This document shows positions 54,623 to 63,265 of a DNA stretch of 64,000 nucleotides, piece by piece. This DNA is from CAYXXZ01 sp964469165. GTDB lineage: Bacteria; Pseudomonadota; Gammaproteobacteria; Pseudomonadales; Porticoccaceae. The notes below the pieces were generated by a model. That model was given only the letters and a program-made list of their open reading frames with translations, was not told where the DNA came from and did no database searches. The stretch covers positions 1-64,000 of the forward strand of contig CAYXXZ010000003.1 of NCBI GenBank assembly GCA_964469165.1, read 5' to 3'. The position numbers and the translations under genes are program-made. Each line of letters begins with the position of its first letter. Within the stretch, counting starts at the first letter, position 1.

Positions 54623-55581
54623 CAGGACTGACGCTGCTGACGGCCGCTGTGCCACAGACTGGCGACTACCGACACCACCAGAATGAGCGCCACCACCCCC
54701 AGCGAGACCACCACGGGGATCTTGTACCACTCCACGATCAGCATCTTGGCGCCGATGAACACCAGGATGACGGCAAGGCCGTATTTGAGCAGGGCGAAAC
54801 GGTCGCCGAAGTCCGCCATCAGAAAGTACATGGCGCGCAAGCCGAGAATGGCGAACAGGTTCGAGGTGAGCACGATGAACGGGTCGGTGGTGATGGCGAA
54901 GATCGCCGGGATGCTGTCCACCGCAAAGATGACGTCGGAAATCTCCACCATCACCAGGGCAAGGAACAGCGGCGTGGCCATGCGCATGCCGTTTCGCACC
55001 ACGAAGAAGCGCTCTCCCTCGAGCTTTTCCGTCACCGGATAGTGGTTGCGAATCCAGCGCACGAACGGGTTTTTGGCCAGATCCGGGTCATGATCGGACA
55101 TCCACACCATCTTGATGCCGGTGGCGATCAGGAAGATGCCGAAGATATAGAGAACCCAGTGAAACTCCGTCACCAGCCAGCTGCCGGCAAGGATCATCAC
55201 GGTGCGCAGAACGATGGCGCCGACGATGCCGTACAACAGCACGCGCCGCTGCAGCTCCAGGGGCACGGCAAAGAAGCTGAAGATCATCATCCACACGAAG
55301 ACGTTGTCCACCGCGAGCGACTTTTCCACCAGGTAGCCGGTCAGGAAGGCCAGCGCCTTCTCGTTGGCGATCTCGCGCCCCAGGGTGCCGTCGAGATACC
55401 ACCAGAATCCGGCGTTGAACAGCAGCGCCACCGTCACCCAGGCCAGCGACCAGGAGGCCGCCTCCTTGAGCGATACGCGGTGCGCGTGCCCGCCCTTGAC
55501 GACGAACAGATCTATCGCCAGCATCACCGCAACCACTGCGGCAAACGCCGCCCACAACCCGAAACTACCTACCGATTCCAT
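54622..55581 (-). CDS. TerC/Alx family membrane protein (probable manganese exporter)
   Basis: This 319-residue protein has about eight to nine membrane helices. The paired acidic family motifs are clear: EKSLAVDNVFVW in the first half and VMVEISDVIFAVDSIPAIFAIT in the second. TerC/Alx proteins export manganese or help to load it onto secreted enzymes. A yybP-ykoY manganese riboswitch with terminator lies directly upstream, which supports a manganese role. GGAG lies six bases before the ATG. Confidence 0.93.
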   Translation of the reverse strand: MESVGSFGLWAAFAAVVAVMLAIDLFVVKGGHAHRVSLKEAASWSLAWVTVALLFNAGFWWYLDGTLGREIANEKALAFLTGYLVEKSLAVDNVFVWMMIFSFFAVPLELQRRVLLYGIVGAIVLRTVMILAGSWLVTEFHWVLYIFGIFLIATGIKMVWMSDHDPDLAKNPFVRWIRNHYPVTEKLEGERFFVVRNGMRMATPLFLALVMVEISDVIFAVDSIPAIFAITTDPFIVLTSNLFAILGLRAMYFLMADFGDRFALLKYGLAVILVFIGAKMLIVEWYKIPVVVSLGVVALILVVSVVASLWHSGRQQRQS

Positions 55582-55602
55582 ATTGTCTCCGCTTCAAAAC
55601 GC

Positions 55603-55636
55603 AAAAAGGCCTGTTCCCGAAGGACACAGGCCTTTT
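55603..55636 (-). terminator. Terminator in the terC leader (riboswitch expression platform)
   Basis: On the minus strand AAAAGGCCTGT and ACAGGCCTTTTT pair around GTCCTTCGGGA and end in a run of five T, 22 bases before the terC ATG. This fits premature termination controlled by the aptamer upstream. Confidence 0.85.
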
Positions 55637-55649
55637 ACGTTTTGCACGC

Positions 55650-55765
55650 GCACCTTGCCCTTCGGCAAGGTCTCGCTTGCAACATTGCTGTTGCCCGCAC
55701 CACCGGGACGTCGGTAACACCGATGTGCCGTGATGACGATGATGCGGCGGAAAGCTACTCCCCTT
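55650..55765 (-). promoter_or_regulatory. yybP-ykoY manganese riboswitch
   Basis: The minus strand contains the conserved aptamer parts in order: AAGGGGAGTAGC (about 55765-55754), a later CGTC, and GCGAGACCTTGCC (55676-55664). AAGG and CCTT can pair to close the aptamer. The downstream terminator and the TerC-type gene it controls are typical partners. In this class Mn2+ binding raises expression. Confidence 0.88.
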
Positions 55766-55774
55766 GTGGCGGCC

Positions 55775-55804
55775 AGTCTAGGGAGTGCTGGCGATGTGTG
55801 TCAA
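55775..55804 (-). promoter_or_regulatory. Promoter of the riboswitch-terC transcript
   Basis: On the minus strand TTGACA (55804-55799) and TAGACT (55780-55775) have an 18-base spacer, just upstream of the riboswitch. Confidence 0.65.
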
Positions 55805-55931
55805 GGAATAAAATGAGAGATGCCTGAATGGGAGACGGGAGATGAGCGCTCTCTTTGTCTCCCATTCAGACATCTCCCGTCTCCTGTGGCACACCCGCTG
55901 CTCATCGGCTATGATTGCCGGCGAATCAACA

Positions 55932-56025
55932 ACCCCTATAGGTAGTCGGAGCCCGATGGCTCCTGCTGATGAATACGTCCCTGCCGTTTTCTTCCGCGAC
56001 AGGCGCCCGGGAAGAGACCTCCGAA
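55932..56025 (+). promoter_or_regulatory. Structured leader of the corC-like gene, possibly a degenerate yybP-ykoY riboswitch
   Basis: The 5' region of the gene at 56150 contains CCCCTATAGGTAGTC, a perfect GGAGCC-CGAT-GGCTCC hairpin (55948-55963), CGTC at about 55979 and GAAGAGACCTCC near 56014-56025. The order GGTAG, CGTC, GAGACCT resembles the conserved parts of the terC riboswitch next door, and AGG and CCT could close the aptamer. The match is partial, so this is a hypothesis. Confidence 0.35.
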
Positions 56026-56149
56026 CCCGGCGAGCCTCCGTCGCGACCGCCACGCCATACCCCTTTCGACGTTTCGGCATCCTGCGTGCAATATCTGCAT
56101 GCCGGTGCTTCGCGTCCGCCATTTTCCTGACAGCCACACTTATTCCCTC

Positions 56150-57466
56150 ATGGAAATTCTGTTTCTCAGCATCCTGATCCTTCTCAATGGCCTGTTCGCA
56201 ATGTCGGAAATCGCGCTGGTTACCGCGCGGCGCGCGCGCCTCGTCCGGCTTGCCGAAGACGGCGACAAATCCGCCGCCGCCGCCGTGAAGCTGGGAGAGG
56301 ATCCGAACCGCTTTCTGTCCACGATCCAGATCGGCATCACCTCCATCGGCGTTCTCAGCGGTATCGTGGGCGAGGCCGCTCTCGCCCAGCCACTGGCTCT
56401 GCGCATGCAGGAGCTCGGTGTCAGTGTCGACACGAGCAACATCAGTGCCACGGCGCTGGTGGTGGTGGTCATCACCTATCTGTCGATCGTGATCGGTGAA
56501 CTGGTTCCCAAGCGGGTCGGCCAGATCCACTCGGAAACCATCGCCCGCCTCGTGGCGCGCCCGATGACCATACTGTCCGTGGCCGTTCGCCCATTTGTGC
56601 ACCTGCTGTCCGGGTCCACCACCTTGTTGATGCGCGTCATCCGCCAGCACGACAGCAAGGGCCCGGACATCACCGAGGAGGAGATTCACGCCATCCTTCA
56701 TGAGGGCTCCGAAGCCGGCATCATCGAGAAGAGCGAGCATGAAATGCTGCGCAATGTGTTGCGCCTCGACGAGCGCCGTATCGGCTCGCTGATGGTTCCC
56801 AGAACCGATCTGATCTGGCTGGACGTCAACCGCCCCTGGGCCGAGAATCTGGCGCTGATCACCGAATCGAGACACTCGCGCTTCCCCGTGTGCCGCGGCG
56901 GCCTGCACGAGGTGCTCGGCGTCATTTCGGTGAAGAATCTTCTCAATCAGCCCCGCAATCAGGCGGAAGTCGACCTCACCGAGAACCTGCAACCCGCCGT
57001 GTTCGTTCCCAGCTGGCTCACCGGCATGGAGTTGCTGCATCAATTCAAGGCCAACGATTCCCGCCTGGTCTTCGTCGTCAATGAATACGGCGAATTGCAG
57101 GGCATCGTATCGCTGCACGATCTGCTGGAATCGGTGACCGGCGAGTTTCATTCCGCCAACGTCGAAGAAGCGCGCGCCTTCCAGCGCGAGGACGGCTCCT
57201 GGCTGCTGGACGGTCTCATCCCGCTTCACGAACTGCGCGACTGCCTGGGCATCAAGACATTGCCGGAGGAAGACAAGGCGCGCTATCACACCCTGTCGGG
57301 CATGATGATGTGGCTGCTCGGCCGCGTACCCCACACGGGCGACATCGCCATGTGGGAGAACTGGCGCTTCGAGGTGGTGGACCTGGACGGCAAGCGCATC
57401 GACAAGGTGCTGGCCAGCCTGGTGCCGGAGAACAGCGCCGATACCTCCGGCCCCCTGCTGCCGTAA
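56150..57466 (+). CDS. CorC/HlyC-type protein (DUF21 membrane domain, CBS pair, CorC_HlyC domain)
   Basis: This 438-residue protein has an N-terminal DUF21 membrane domain with about three to four helices (residues 1-180, including LFAMSEIALVTARRARL), a CBS pair (about 200-330, MVPRTDLIWLDV, VFVVNEYGELQGIVSLHDLLE) and a C-terminal CorC_HlyC domain. Members are Mg2+/Co2+ (CNNM-like) transporters; hemolysin annotations are historical. The ATG at 56150 places the first helix at the N terminus. Confidence 0.92.
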   Translation: MEILFLSILILLNGLFAMSEIALVTARRARLVRLAEDGDKSAAAAVKLGEDPNRFLSTIQIGITSIGVLSGIVGEAALAQPLALRMQELGVSVDTSNISATALVVVVITYLSIVIGELVPKRVGQIHSETIARLVARPMTILSVAVRPFVHLLSGSTTLLMRVIRQHDSKGPDITEEEIHAILHEGSEAGIIEKSEHEMLRNVLRLDERRIGSLMVPRTDLIWLDVNRPWAENLALITESRHSRFPVCRGGLHEVLGVISVKNLLNQPRNQAEVDLTENLQPAVFVPSWLTGMELLHQFKANDSRLVFVVNEYGELQGIVSLHDLLESVTGEFHSANVEEARAFQREDGSWLLDGLIPLHELRDCLGIKTLPEEDKARYHTLSGMMMWLLGRVPHTGDIAMWENWRFEVVDLDGKRIDKVLASLVPENSADTSGPLLP

Positions 57467-57521
57467 GCCCTGCTTTCGATCTGAATTGTCCTAATCCACG
57501 ATCCGGCACTCCGCTGCCCGG

Positions 57522-57629
57522 CCCCTGCCTGGGGAAAGCATTTTGAGACACGCCGTAGATACCTCCCTGTAGGCTCGACAGCGCCATCCCTGGCGCTGAC
57601 GGTCTCAAAATGCTTTCCCCAGGCAGGAG
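57522..57629. repeat. Foldback element with 26-bp perfect inverted repeats
   Basis: CCTGCCTGGGGAAAGCATTT (57524 onward, arm to 57549) is matched by its perfect complement at 57602-57627; the 52-base loop carries ACGCCGTAGATACCTCCCTG, TAGGCTCGACAGCGCC and its own GCGCCA/TGGCGC hairpin. It has no coding capacity. It resembles the long-armed extragenic palindromes seen in marine gammaproteobacteria, and it also makes a strong stem between the corC-like gene and ubiD. Confidence 0.85.
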
Positions 57630-57735
57630 CCTCCTCATGTCGTCAAGCTAAAATGAGTGCCTTTCGAGCCCGGGCTTGCATTGCCCCAGCTTTCTGGCAA
57701 CACTTTGCGCCCATCCATCGCCGTTGGCCAACACC

Positions 57736-59220
57736 ATGAAATACAGGGATTTGCGGGACTTTCTCTCTTTCCTCGAAGCGCGTGGCGAACTCAAGCGCAT
57801 CCGCACAGAAGTGGATCCGCACCTGGAAATCACCGAAATCTGCGACCGCACCCTCAAACTTGGCGGCCCCGCGCTGTTGTTCGAAAACGTCAAGGGTCAC
57901 AGCATGCCGGTGCTGGCCAACCTGTTCGGCACACCGTTGCGGGTCGCTTTGGGCATGGGCCAGGAAGACGTGGCGGCACTGCGCGAAGTGGGCAAGCTGC
58001 TCGCCTTTCTCAAGGAGCCCGAGCCCCCCAAGGGGCTGCGGGATTTATGGGACAAGCGCGGCGAGTTCAAGCAAGTGCTCAACATGCCCGCCAAGGTGCT
58101 GAAAAATGCACCCTGCCAGGAGGTCGTGCTGGAAGGCGAGGCCGTGGATCTCGGCGCCATTCCCGTGCAAACCTGCTGGCCCGGCGACGCTGGGCCTTTG
58201 ATCACCTGGCCGCTGGTGGTCACTCGCGGGCCGGAAAAAACACGCCAGAACCTCGGCATCTACCGCATGCAGGTCATCGGCAGGAATCGCGTCATCATGC
58301 GCTGGCTCGCCCATCGCGGCGGCGCGCTGGATTTTCGCGACTGGCAACTCAAGCATCCCGGCCAGCCGTTTCCCGTCGCGGTGGCGCTGGGCGCGGACCC
58401 CGCCACCATCCTCGGCGCGGTGACCCCGGTGCCGGACAGCCTGTCGGAATACGCCTTCGCCGGCCTGTTGCGCGGCGACAAGACCGAGGTCGTGAAGTGC
58501 CTGGGTTCGGACCTGCAGGTGCCCGCTTCCGCGGAAATCATCCTCGAAGGCCATATCCATCCGGGTGACATGGCGCCGGAAGGCCCGTTTGGCGACCACA
58601 CCGGCTACTACAACGAAGTGGAAAGCTTCCCGGTTTTCACCATCGAGCGCATCACCCAGCGCCGCGACGCCATTTACCACAGCACTTACACCGGCCGCCC
58701 GCCGGATGAACCGGCCATCCTCGGCGTGGCGTTGAACGAGGTGTTCGTGCCGCTGCTGCAGAAACAGTTTCCGGAGATCGTCGACTTCTACCTGCCACCG
58801 GAAGGCTGCTCCTACCGCTTCGCGGTGGTGACCATGAAGAAGCAGTACGCCGGCCACGCCAAGCGGGTGATGATGGGCGTGTGGTCGTTCCTGCGCCAGT
58901 TCATGTACACCAAGTTCGTGGTGGTGACCGACGATGACGTGAACGCCCGCGACTGGCGCGACGTGATCTGGGCCATGACCACCCGCATGGACCCCGGCCG
59001 CGATACGGTGATCATCGACAACACCCCCATCGACTATCTGGATTTCGCCTCTCCGGTGTCTGGCCTGGGCGCCAAGATCGGCTTCGACGCCACCAACAAA
59101 TGGCCGGGAGAAACCAGCCGGGAATGGGGCACGCCAATCGCCATGGACGCCGACGTGAAGGCGAGGGTGGATGAACTCTGGGACAGCCTGGGTATCGTCG
59201 AGCCCGCGCGCGATCTTTGA
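57736..59220 (+). CDS. ubiD: UbiD, 4-hydroxy-3-polyprenylbenzoate decarboxylase
   Basis: UbiD decarboxylates the polyprenyl-hydroxybenzoate intermediate of ubiquinone synthesis with prenylated FMN made by UbiX. The 494-residue protein begins MKYRDLRDFLSFLEARGELKR and has FENVKGHSMPVLANLFGT, EGPFGDHTGYYN (active-site Glu region), STYTGRPPDEPAILGVALNEVFVPLLQ and the TRMDPGRDTVIIDNTPIDYLDFASP segment. The start at 57736 fits the family. Confidence 0.97.
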   Translation: MKYRDLRDFLSFLEARGELKRIRTEVDPHLEITEICDRTLKLGGPALLFENVKGHSMPVLANLFGTPLRVALGMGQEDVAALREVGKLLAFLKEPEPPKGLRDLWDKRGEFKQVLNMPAKVLKNAPCQEVVLEGEAVDLGAIPVQTCWPGDAGPLITWPLVVTRGPEKTRQNLGIYRMQVIGRNRVIMRWLAHRGGALDFRDWQLKHPGQPFPVAVALGADPATILGAVTPVPDSLSEYAFAGLLRGDKTEVVKCLGSDLQVPASAEIILEGHIHPGDMAPEGPFGDHTGYYNEVESFPVFTIERITQRRDAIYHSTYTGRPPDEPAILGVALNEVFVPLLQKQFPEIVDFYLPPEGCSYRFAVVTMKKQYAGHAKRVMMGVWSFLRQFMYTKFVVVTDDDVNARDWRDVIWAMTTRMDPGRDTVIIDNTPIDYLDFASPVSGLGAKIGFDATNKWPGETSREWGTPIAMDADVKARVDELWDSLGIVEPARDL

Positions 59221-59534
59221 TGGACAAGAGCAATCTCTTTGAAGGCATTCCCGCCGAGCTGCCCGCGGAGCTGGAAACCCAGCTCGCCCAGGGCCGCGCC
59301 TTTCGCCTGAAGCGCATCGTATCCCGTGGCCAGAGCACGGATTGGTACGATCAGGATGAGGATGAATGGGTTTTGCTGGTGACCGGCGCCGCACGCCTCG
59401 AGTTCGAGGGCAACGCGCCCATGGAGCTCGCCGCGGGCGACTACACGCTCATTCCCGCGCACTGCAAACATCGCGTCGCCTGGACCGATCCGGAGCGGGA
59501 ATCGGTGTGGCTTGCGATCTATTTCGAGGGGTGA
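59220..59534 (+). CDS. Cupin-domain protein
   Basis: This 104-residue protein is a single cupin: DEDEWVLLVTGAARLEFEG and PMELAAGDYTLIPAHCKHRVAWTD provide the two cupin motifs with the His residues that normally hold a metal. The role is unknown. Its ATG overlaps the ubiD stop (TGATG), so the two are co-translated. Confidence 0.85.
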   Translation: MDKSNLFEGIPAELPAELETQLAQGRAFRLKRIVSRGQSTDWYDQDEDEWVLLVTGAARLEFEGNAPMELAAGDYTLIPAHCKHRVAWTDPERESVWLAIYFEG

Positions 59535-59536
59535 GC

Positions 59537-59624
59537 TTGCCTGTAGGAGCCTGCCTGCAGGCGACACAACACATCGGCACGCACGGCATACGGTCGCCTG
59601 CGGGCAGGCTCCTACACAGGCAGG
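59537..59624. repeat. Family A REP palindrome pair
   Basis: CTGTAGGAGCCTGCCTGCAG (59541 onward) faces CTGCGGGCAGGCTCCTACAC (to 59617) between the cupin gene and the convergent oxidoreductase gene. Confidence 0.8.
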
Positions 59625-59652
59625 TTCCTGCTTAAAGCTTATGGCTTACAGC
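59624..59652 (+). repeat. Left copy of a 29-bp inverted repeat flanking the oxidoreductase/dehydrogenase pair
   Basis: GTTCCTGCTTAAAGCTTATG and nine further bases at 59624-59652 are the exact reverse complement of 63052-63080. This copy lies over the last codons and the stop of the oxidoreductase gene. Confidence 0.85.
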
Positions 59653-61623
59653 TCGCCCTGCCATATGGCCTTCCCTGATGGCGACCTGGAGATCCCGCGG
59701 CGTGACGGCATCGCCGACCGCCTTCAAGGCGATGTTGCCGTCAACGCTCTGGACAAGGTCGTCGTATAGCCCGCTGTTGGCTTCGTTGTAGCCGATCCAC
59801 ACGACGGTGTCGGCGGGAATTCTTTCTGCCTGATCGCCTTCGAGCCAGCCCAGGGTACAGTCCTTGTCGCCAATTTCGATGACGCGAGACCGGGTTCGCA
59901 CGGCGAATTTCCCCTGCCGCAGGCGGCGCAGGATCGGTTCGAGGCGCTGAATCGCATTGATCCGGGGCGCCAGCGAGTCGAGGCGCGTCACGAAGGTGAC
60001 CCCCAGACCGCACTCGATAAGATACTCGGCGATACCCAGCGCCTCGAAATGGCCGACGTCGTCAAAAATCACCGCGGAGCGGCCGAGCCTGTCCTTTGCC
60101 ACATCGTAGATGCTGTGGGAGGAATGGACATGGGCCTGATGGATTCCCTGCGCGACGAGCCCCGGCACCGCCACCTGCACGCCGTCCATCCGGGGAGTCG
60201 AGCCCGTGGCGACGATAACCGTGTCCGGGAGCTCTTGAAGCACCTCTTCCTGTTCCGCGTAGGTGGAAAGCCTGACATCCACGCCGAGGCGATATATCTC
60301 CTGCTCCAGCCAGACGCCGATATCACCGAACTGCGCGGCCCTGGGAGCCAGTTTGGCCAGGTTTATCGCACCGCCCAAACGCGGCTGCGCCTCGAACAAT
60401 GTCACCCGGTGTCCGGCGCTGGCGGCGATGCGGGCGGCTTCCATGCCGGCCGGACCACCGCCGACCACCACCACCTTCTTCGGCTTGTCGGTTTGCGTGA
60501 TCAGGCTTTCATCAAGGGTCGCCTCATAGCCAACGGACGGATTGACCGTGCATCCCATGCTCGGCGGAAAGGCAAGAATGCCACCGACGCAGCCCTGGTT
60601 GCAGCCGATACAGGGCCTCACCCGCTCGGCCTGTCCGGCAAGGCTTTTGGCAAAGAAATCCGCATCGGCGATCATCGCGCGGTTGATCCCCACCATATCC
60701 GCGGTACCCTCGCGAATCGCCTGATCCGCTTCTTCGAGGGTGCGGTAGCGTCCCGCAATCATCGTCACCACCCGGCCCTTTGCGGCGGCGACGATGGGGC
60801 CGCTGGAAGGCAACATGGAGCCGGTCGGCGTGTCCATGGCGGGCAGCATCGACGGCACATCGTAATAGCTGCCCATCGAGCCATTGACGAAATCCACCAG
60901 GCCCTCGTCCACATAGGAACTGACGATGGCGGCGCATTCCTGGGGCGTCACACCGCCCGGCACATGGGCGTCGGAGATGCGGATGCCCACCGGGAAATCG
61001 GCGGACACGGCCGCGCGCACCGCGCGCAGACATTCGCGCCCGAAGCGCATGCGGTTCTCCAGGCTGCCGCCGTAGGCATCCTCGCGCTTATTGGTGATCG
61101 GCGAAAAGAACTGGTGGACCAGATAGCCGTGACCGAAATGCAGCTCGACGCCATCCAGGCCGCCGTCCTGCGCGCGCCGCGCCGTGGCGGCAAATGCGGC
61201 GATCACCTCCGCGATGCGCTCGGCGTCCATTGCCACGGGCACGAACCCCCAGGGGCTGGGCACCGTGGATGGCGACCAGGAAGGCGAGCCGTCCAGCCCC
61301 GGCCAGTGGTGTCCGCCGTGCCAGACCTGCACGAACAGCTTCATGCCATGGCGGTGCACCGCCGCCGAAATTCGCCGAAAACCCGCGATGATGCTGTCAT
61401 CCCAGCCGTACAAGGTGCGATTCGACGCCGTGCTGGGGTGTACGCAGCAGACTTCCAGCGTACTCAGGCCAACGCCCGAGCGGGCGCGCGCCTCGTGGTA
61501 GGCGATGAGCCGGTCGCTGACCTCTCCCAAACCGTAATAGGTGCCGTGGCCGGGCCTGAAAATACGGTTCTTGACTTCAATACCGTTGATGCGGATGGGC
61601 TCGAGAGCATGGGTGAGTTTCAT
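59632..61623 (-). CDS. FMN/FAD NADH:flavin oxidoreductase of the 2,4-dienoyl-CoA reductase type
   Basis: This 663-residue protein fuses an Old Yellow Enzyme TIM barrel (residues 1-340; LFVQVWHGGHH, GVELHFGHGYLVHQFFSPITNKREDAYGG) to an iron-sulfur region (RPCIGCNQGCVGG, CTVNP) and a dinucleotide-binding domain (KKVVVVGGGPAGMEAARIAA). This is the architecture of 2,4-dienoyl-CoA reductase, trimethylamine dehydrogenase and relatives. The substrate is unknown; an acyl-CoA dehydrogenase upstream suggests fatty-acid or steroid-side-chain degradation. GAGG precedes the ATG at 61623. Its last codons, AVSHKL-stop, are made of the flanking repeat. Confidence 0.9.
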   Translation of the reverse strand: MKLTHALEPIRINGIEVKNRIFRPGHGTYYGLGEVSDRLIAYHEARARSGVGLSTLEVCCVHPSTASNRTLYGWDDSIIAGFRRISAAVHRHGMKLFVQVWHGGHHWPGLDGSPSWSPSTVPSPWGFVPVAMDAERIAEVIAAFAATARRAQDGGLDGVELHFGHGYLVHQFFSPITNKREDAYGGSLENRMRFGRECLRAVRAAVSADFPVGIRISDAHVPGGVTPQECAAIVSSYVDEGLVDFVNGSMGSYYDVPSMLPAMDTPTGSMLPSSGPIVAAAKGRVVTMIAGRYRTLEEADQAIREGTADMVGINRAMIADADFFAKSLAGQAERVRPCIGCNQGCVGGILAFPPSMGCTVNPSVGYEATLDESLITQTDKPKKVVVVGGGPAGMEAARIAASAGHRVTLFEAQPRLGGAINLAKLAPRAAQFGDIGVWLEQEIYRLGVDVRLSTYAEQEEVLQELPDTVIVATGSTPRMDGVQVAVPGLVAQGIHQAHVHSSHSIYDVAKDRLGRSAVIFDDVGHFEALGIAEYLIECGLGVTFVTRLDSLAPRINAIQRLEPILRRLRQGKFAVRTRSRVIEIGDKDCTLGWLEGDQAERIPADTVVWIGYNEANSGLYDDLVQSVDGNIALKAVGDAVTPRDLQVAIREGHMAGRAVSHKL

Positions 61624-61682
61624 GTGCAAACCTCTCTGGTTCATTTTTATCGTAATTTTTTGGTATCGCGTGGTGCCAATTT

Positions 61683-61708
61683 GCAGGAGCAGCCAAGGCT
61701 GCTCCTGC
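61683..61708. repeat. Perfect palindrome between the acyl-CoA dehydrogenase and oxidoreductase genes
   Basis: GCAGGAGCAGCC and GGCTGCTCCTGC pair around AA. It is a REP-like stem lying inside the presumed two-gene operon and could attenuate transcription between them. Confidence 0.8.
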
Positions 61709-61722
61709 AGCGTTCACAAAAG

Positions 61723-62856
61723 CTATTTCAGATAGTTGCGCCCCAGCACCGACAGGTGCAGTTCCGTGGCACCCGCCCAGATGCGCTGCAGACGCGCCGC
61801 GGTGTACATCTGCGAGATGGGGTGATCATCCATCCAGCCGGTGCCGCCCCAGAGTTGCAGACAGGTGTCCATCACCCGACCTTCCATTTCCGGCAACCAT
61901 ATCTTCAGCATGGCGCCGTGTTTGGGGTCGTAGTGACCGGCGATGTAGTCGCCGATGCAGCGGTCGATGAAAGCGCGGGATACCGCCAGTTCCGTCTCGA
62001 TCTGCGCCAGCTTGAACTGGGTGTTCTGAAAGTCGATCAGGCGCTTGCCGAACATCTGGCGTTCCTTGGCGTGGGCCAGGGTCATCTCGAATGCGGTTTT
62101 GGACGCCGCCCAGCCACGAATGGAAATGTGGAAGCGATCCAGGGTGATGGTGGTGTCGAACATGCCGAACGCCTTGCCTTCCTCGCCCAGCATGTTGGTG
62201 GCAGGCACCACCACATTGTCGAAGAAGAGTTCCGAGGTGTCGCCACCACGGTAACCCAGGGTGGGCTGCTTGCGGCGGGTGAGCCCGGGGGTCGTGGCGG
62301 GCACGATGAACGTGGTCATGCCGGCGGTGCGCGCACCGCTGTCGGTCTTGGCGATTACGTAGATCAGGTCGGCGGTGGAGCCATTGGAAATGAAATGCTT
62401 GGTGCCGTTGATCACATAGTTGTCGCCCTCGCGACGCGCGGTGGTCTTGATGGCGCCCGCATCGGACCCGGCACCGGGCTCGGTGAGTGCCAGCGCCTGC
62501 ACCGCCTCGCCACTGAGAATCCTGGGAAACCACTCGCGCTTCTGCGCTTCGCTGCCGTGATCCACGAGAATGGAGGTGGCCATGTCGGAAGTCAGACAGG
62601 CGCCGGCAATGGCGCCTTCGGGAATGAGGCCCAGCTCTTCGGCGATCACCACGATGGAGAGACGGTTGAGGCCGGGGCCGCCGTACTCTTCGGGAATCGC
62701 GGCGCCGAGAATGCCGAGCGAACCCGCCTTGCGCCAGAACGCGCGCAGCGCCTGCTCATCTTCGAAGCGCCCGCCTCGGGCGACGATTTCTTCCTGCAGG
62801 AAACGTTTGACGGTGGTGCGAAAAAGCGCGATTTCCTCGCCTAGCGTGTCGATCAT
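61723..62856 (-). CDS. Acyl-CoA dehydrogenase
   Basis: This 377-residue flavoenzyme introduces a double bond at C2-C3 of an acyl-CoA. The family pattern is clear: GILGAAIPEEYGGPGLN, ALALTEPGAGSDAGAIKTTA, KHFISNGSTADLIYVIAKT, MFGKRLIDFQNTQFKLA and the C-terminal QLWGGTGWMDDHPISQMYTAARLQRIWAGATEL. Chain-length preference cannot be told. It is about 100 bases upstream of the oxidoreductase gene in the same direction. Confidence 0.94.
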   Translation of the reverse strand: MIDTLGEEIALFRTTVKRFLQEEIVARGGRFEDEQALRAFWRKAGSLGILGAAIPEEYGGPGLNRLSIVVIAEELGLIPEGAIAGACLTSDMATSILVDHGSEAQKREWFPRILSGEAVQALALTEPGAGSDAGAIKTTARREGDNYVINGTKHFISNGSTADLIYVIAKTDSGARTAGMTTFIVPATTPGLTRRKQPTLGYRGGDTSELFFDNVVVPATNMLGEEGKAFGMFDTTITLDRFHISIRGWAASKTAFEMTLAHAKERQMFGKRLIDFQNTQFKLAQIETELAVSRAFIDRCIGDYIAGHYDPKHGAMLKIWLPEMEGRVMDTCLQLWGGTGWMDDHPISQMYTAARLQRIWAGATELHLSVLGRNYLK

Positions 62857-63265
62857 GTTTCATACTCCTGTTTCAATTTCTTGTGGGGCCATGGTACTAC
62901 AGCAACCCTGCGCTCTGCTCGCCCCTTGTATGAAAGGCGTAATTTTGGCAAGAAGAGTTCGCTGTCCGGGGCAAGGTCTGCCGAGCTTTCGGGGACGTGG
63001 TTTTCGGCATGTCTTACACCGAAGTTGAAAACCTCGCGTGCAACAGAGTGGGCTGTAAGCCATAAGCTTTAAGCAGGAACACTGGAAGAACTGAATGGCA
63101 CAGAGAGCCCCAACGACCCGCGGGCTACCCTCTTCTTGCGTGAAACGTGAAACGTGCAACGTGAAACTCAGAAGCAGCAAAAGATCGTGAACAGCGTCTC
63201 GGATGTCACCAAACTGTCACCATTCTGTTATGTCGCCGTCACGCAAGCTGCCTAGCCTTGCTGTC
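62857..63265. other. Gene-poor interval with dispersed repeats
   Basis: No convincing gene lies between the acyl-CoA dehydrogenase and the PAP2 phosphatase. The interval holds the right copy of the 29-bp repeat (63052-63080), a continuation CACTGGAAGAACTGAAT shared in part with 14.7 kb, and the AGCAGCAAAAGATCGTGAACA repeat (about 63171-63192) shared with 50.98 kb. ACGTGAAACGTGCAACGTGA at about 63139-63160 is a short tandem-like run. Confidence 0.6.
63052..63080 (-). repeat. Right copy of the 29-bp inverted repeat
   Basis: GCTGTAAGCCATAAGCTTTA and nine further bases are the exact complement of 59624-59652. Together the two copies bracket the acyl-CoA dehydrogenase and oxidoreductase genes in inverted orientation. 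Confidence 0.85.
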
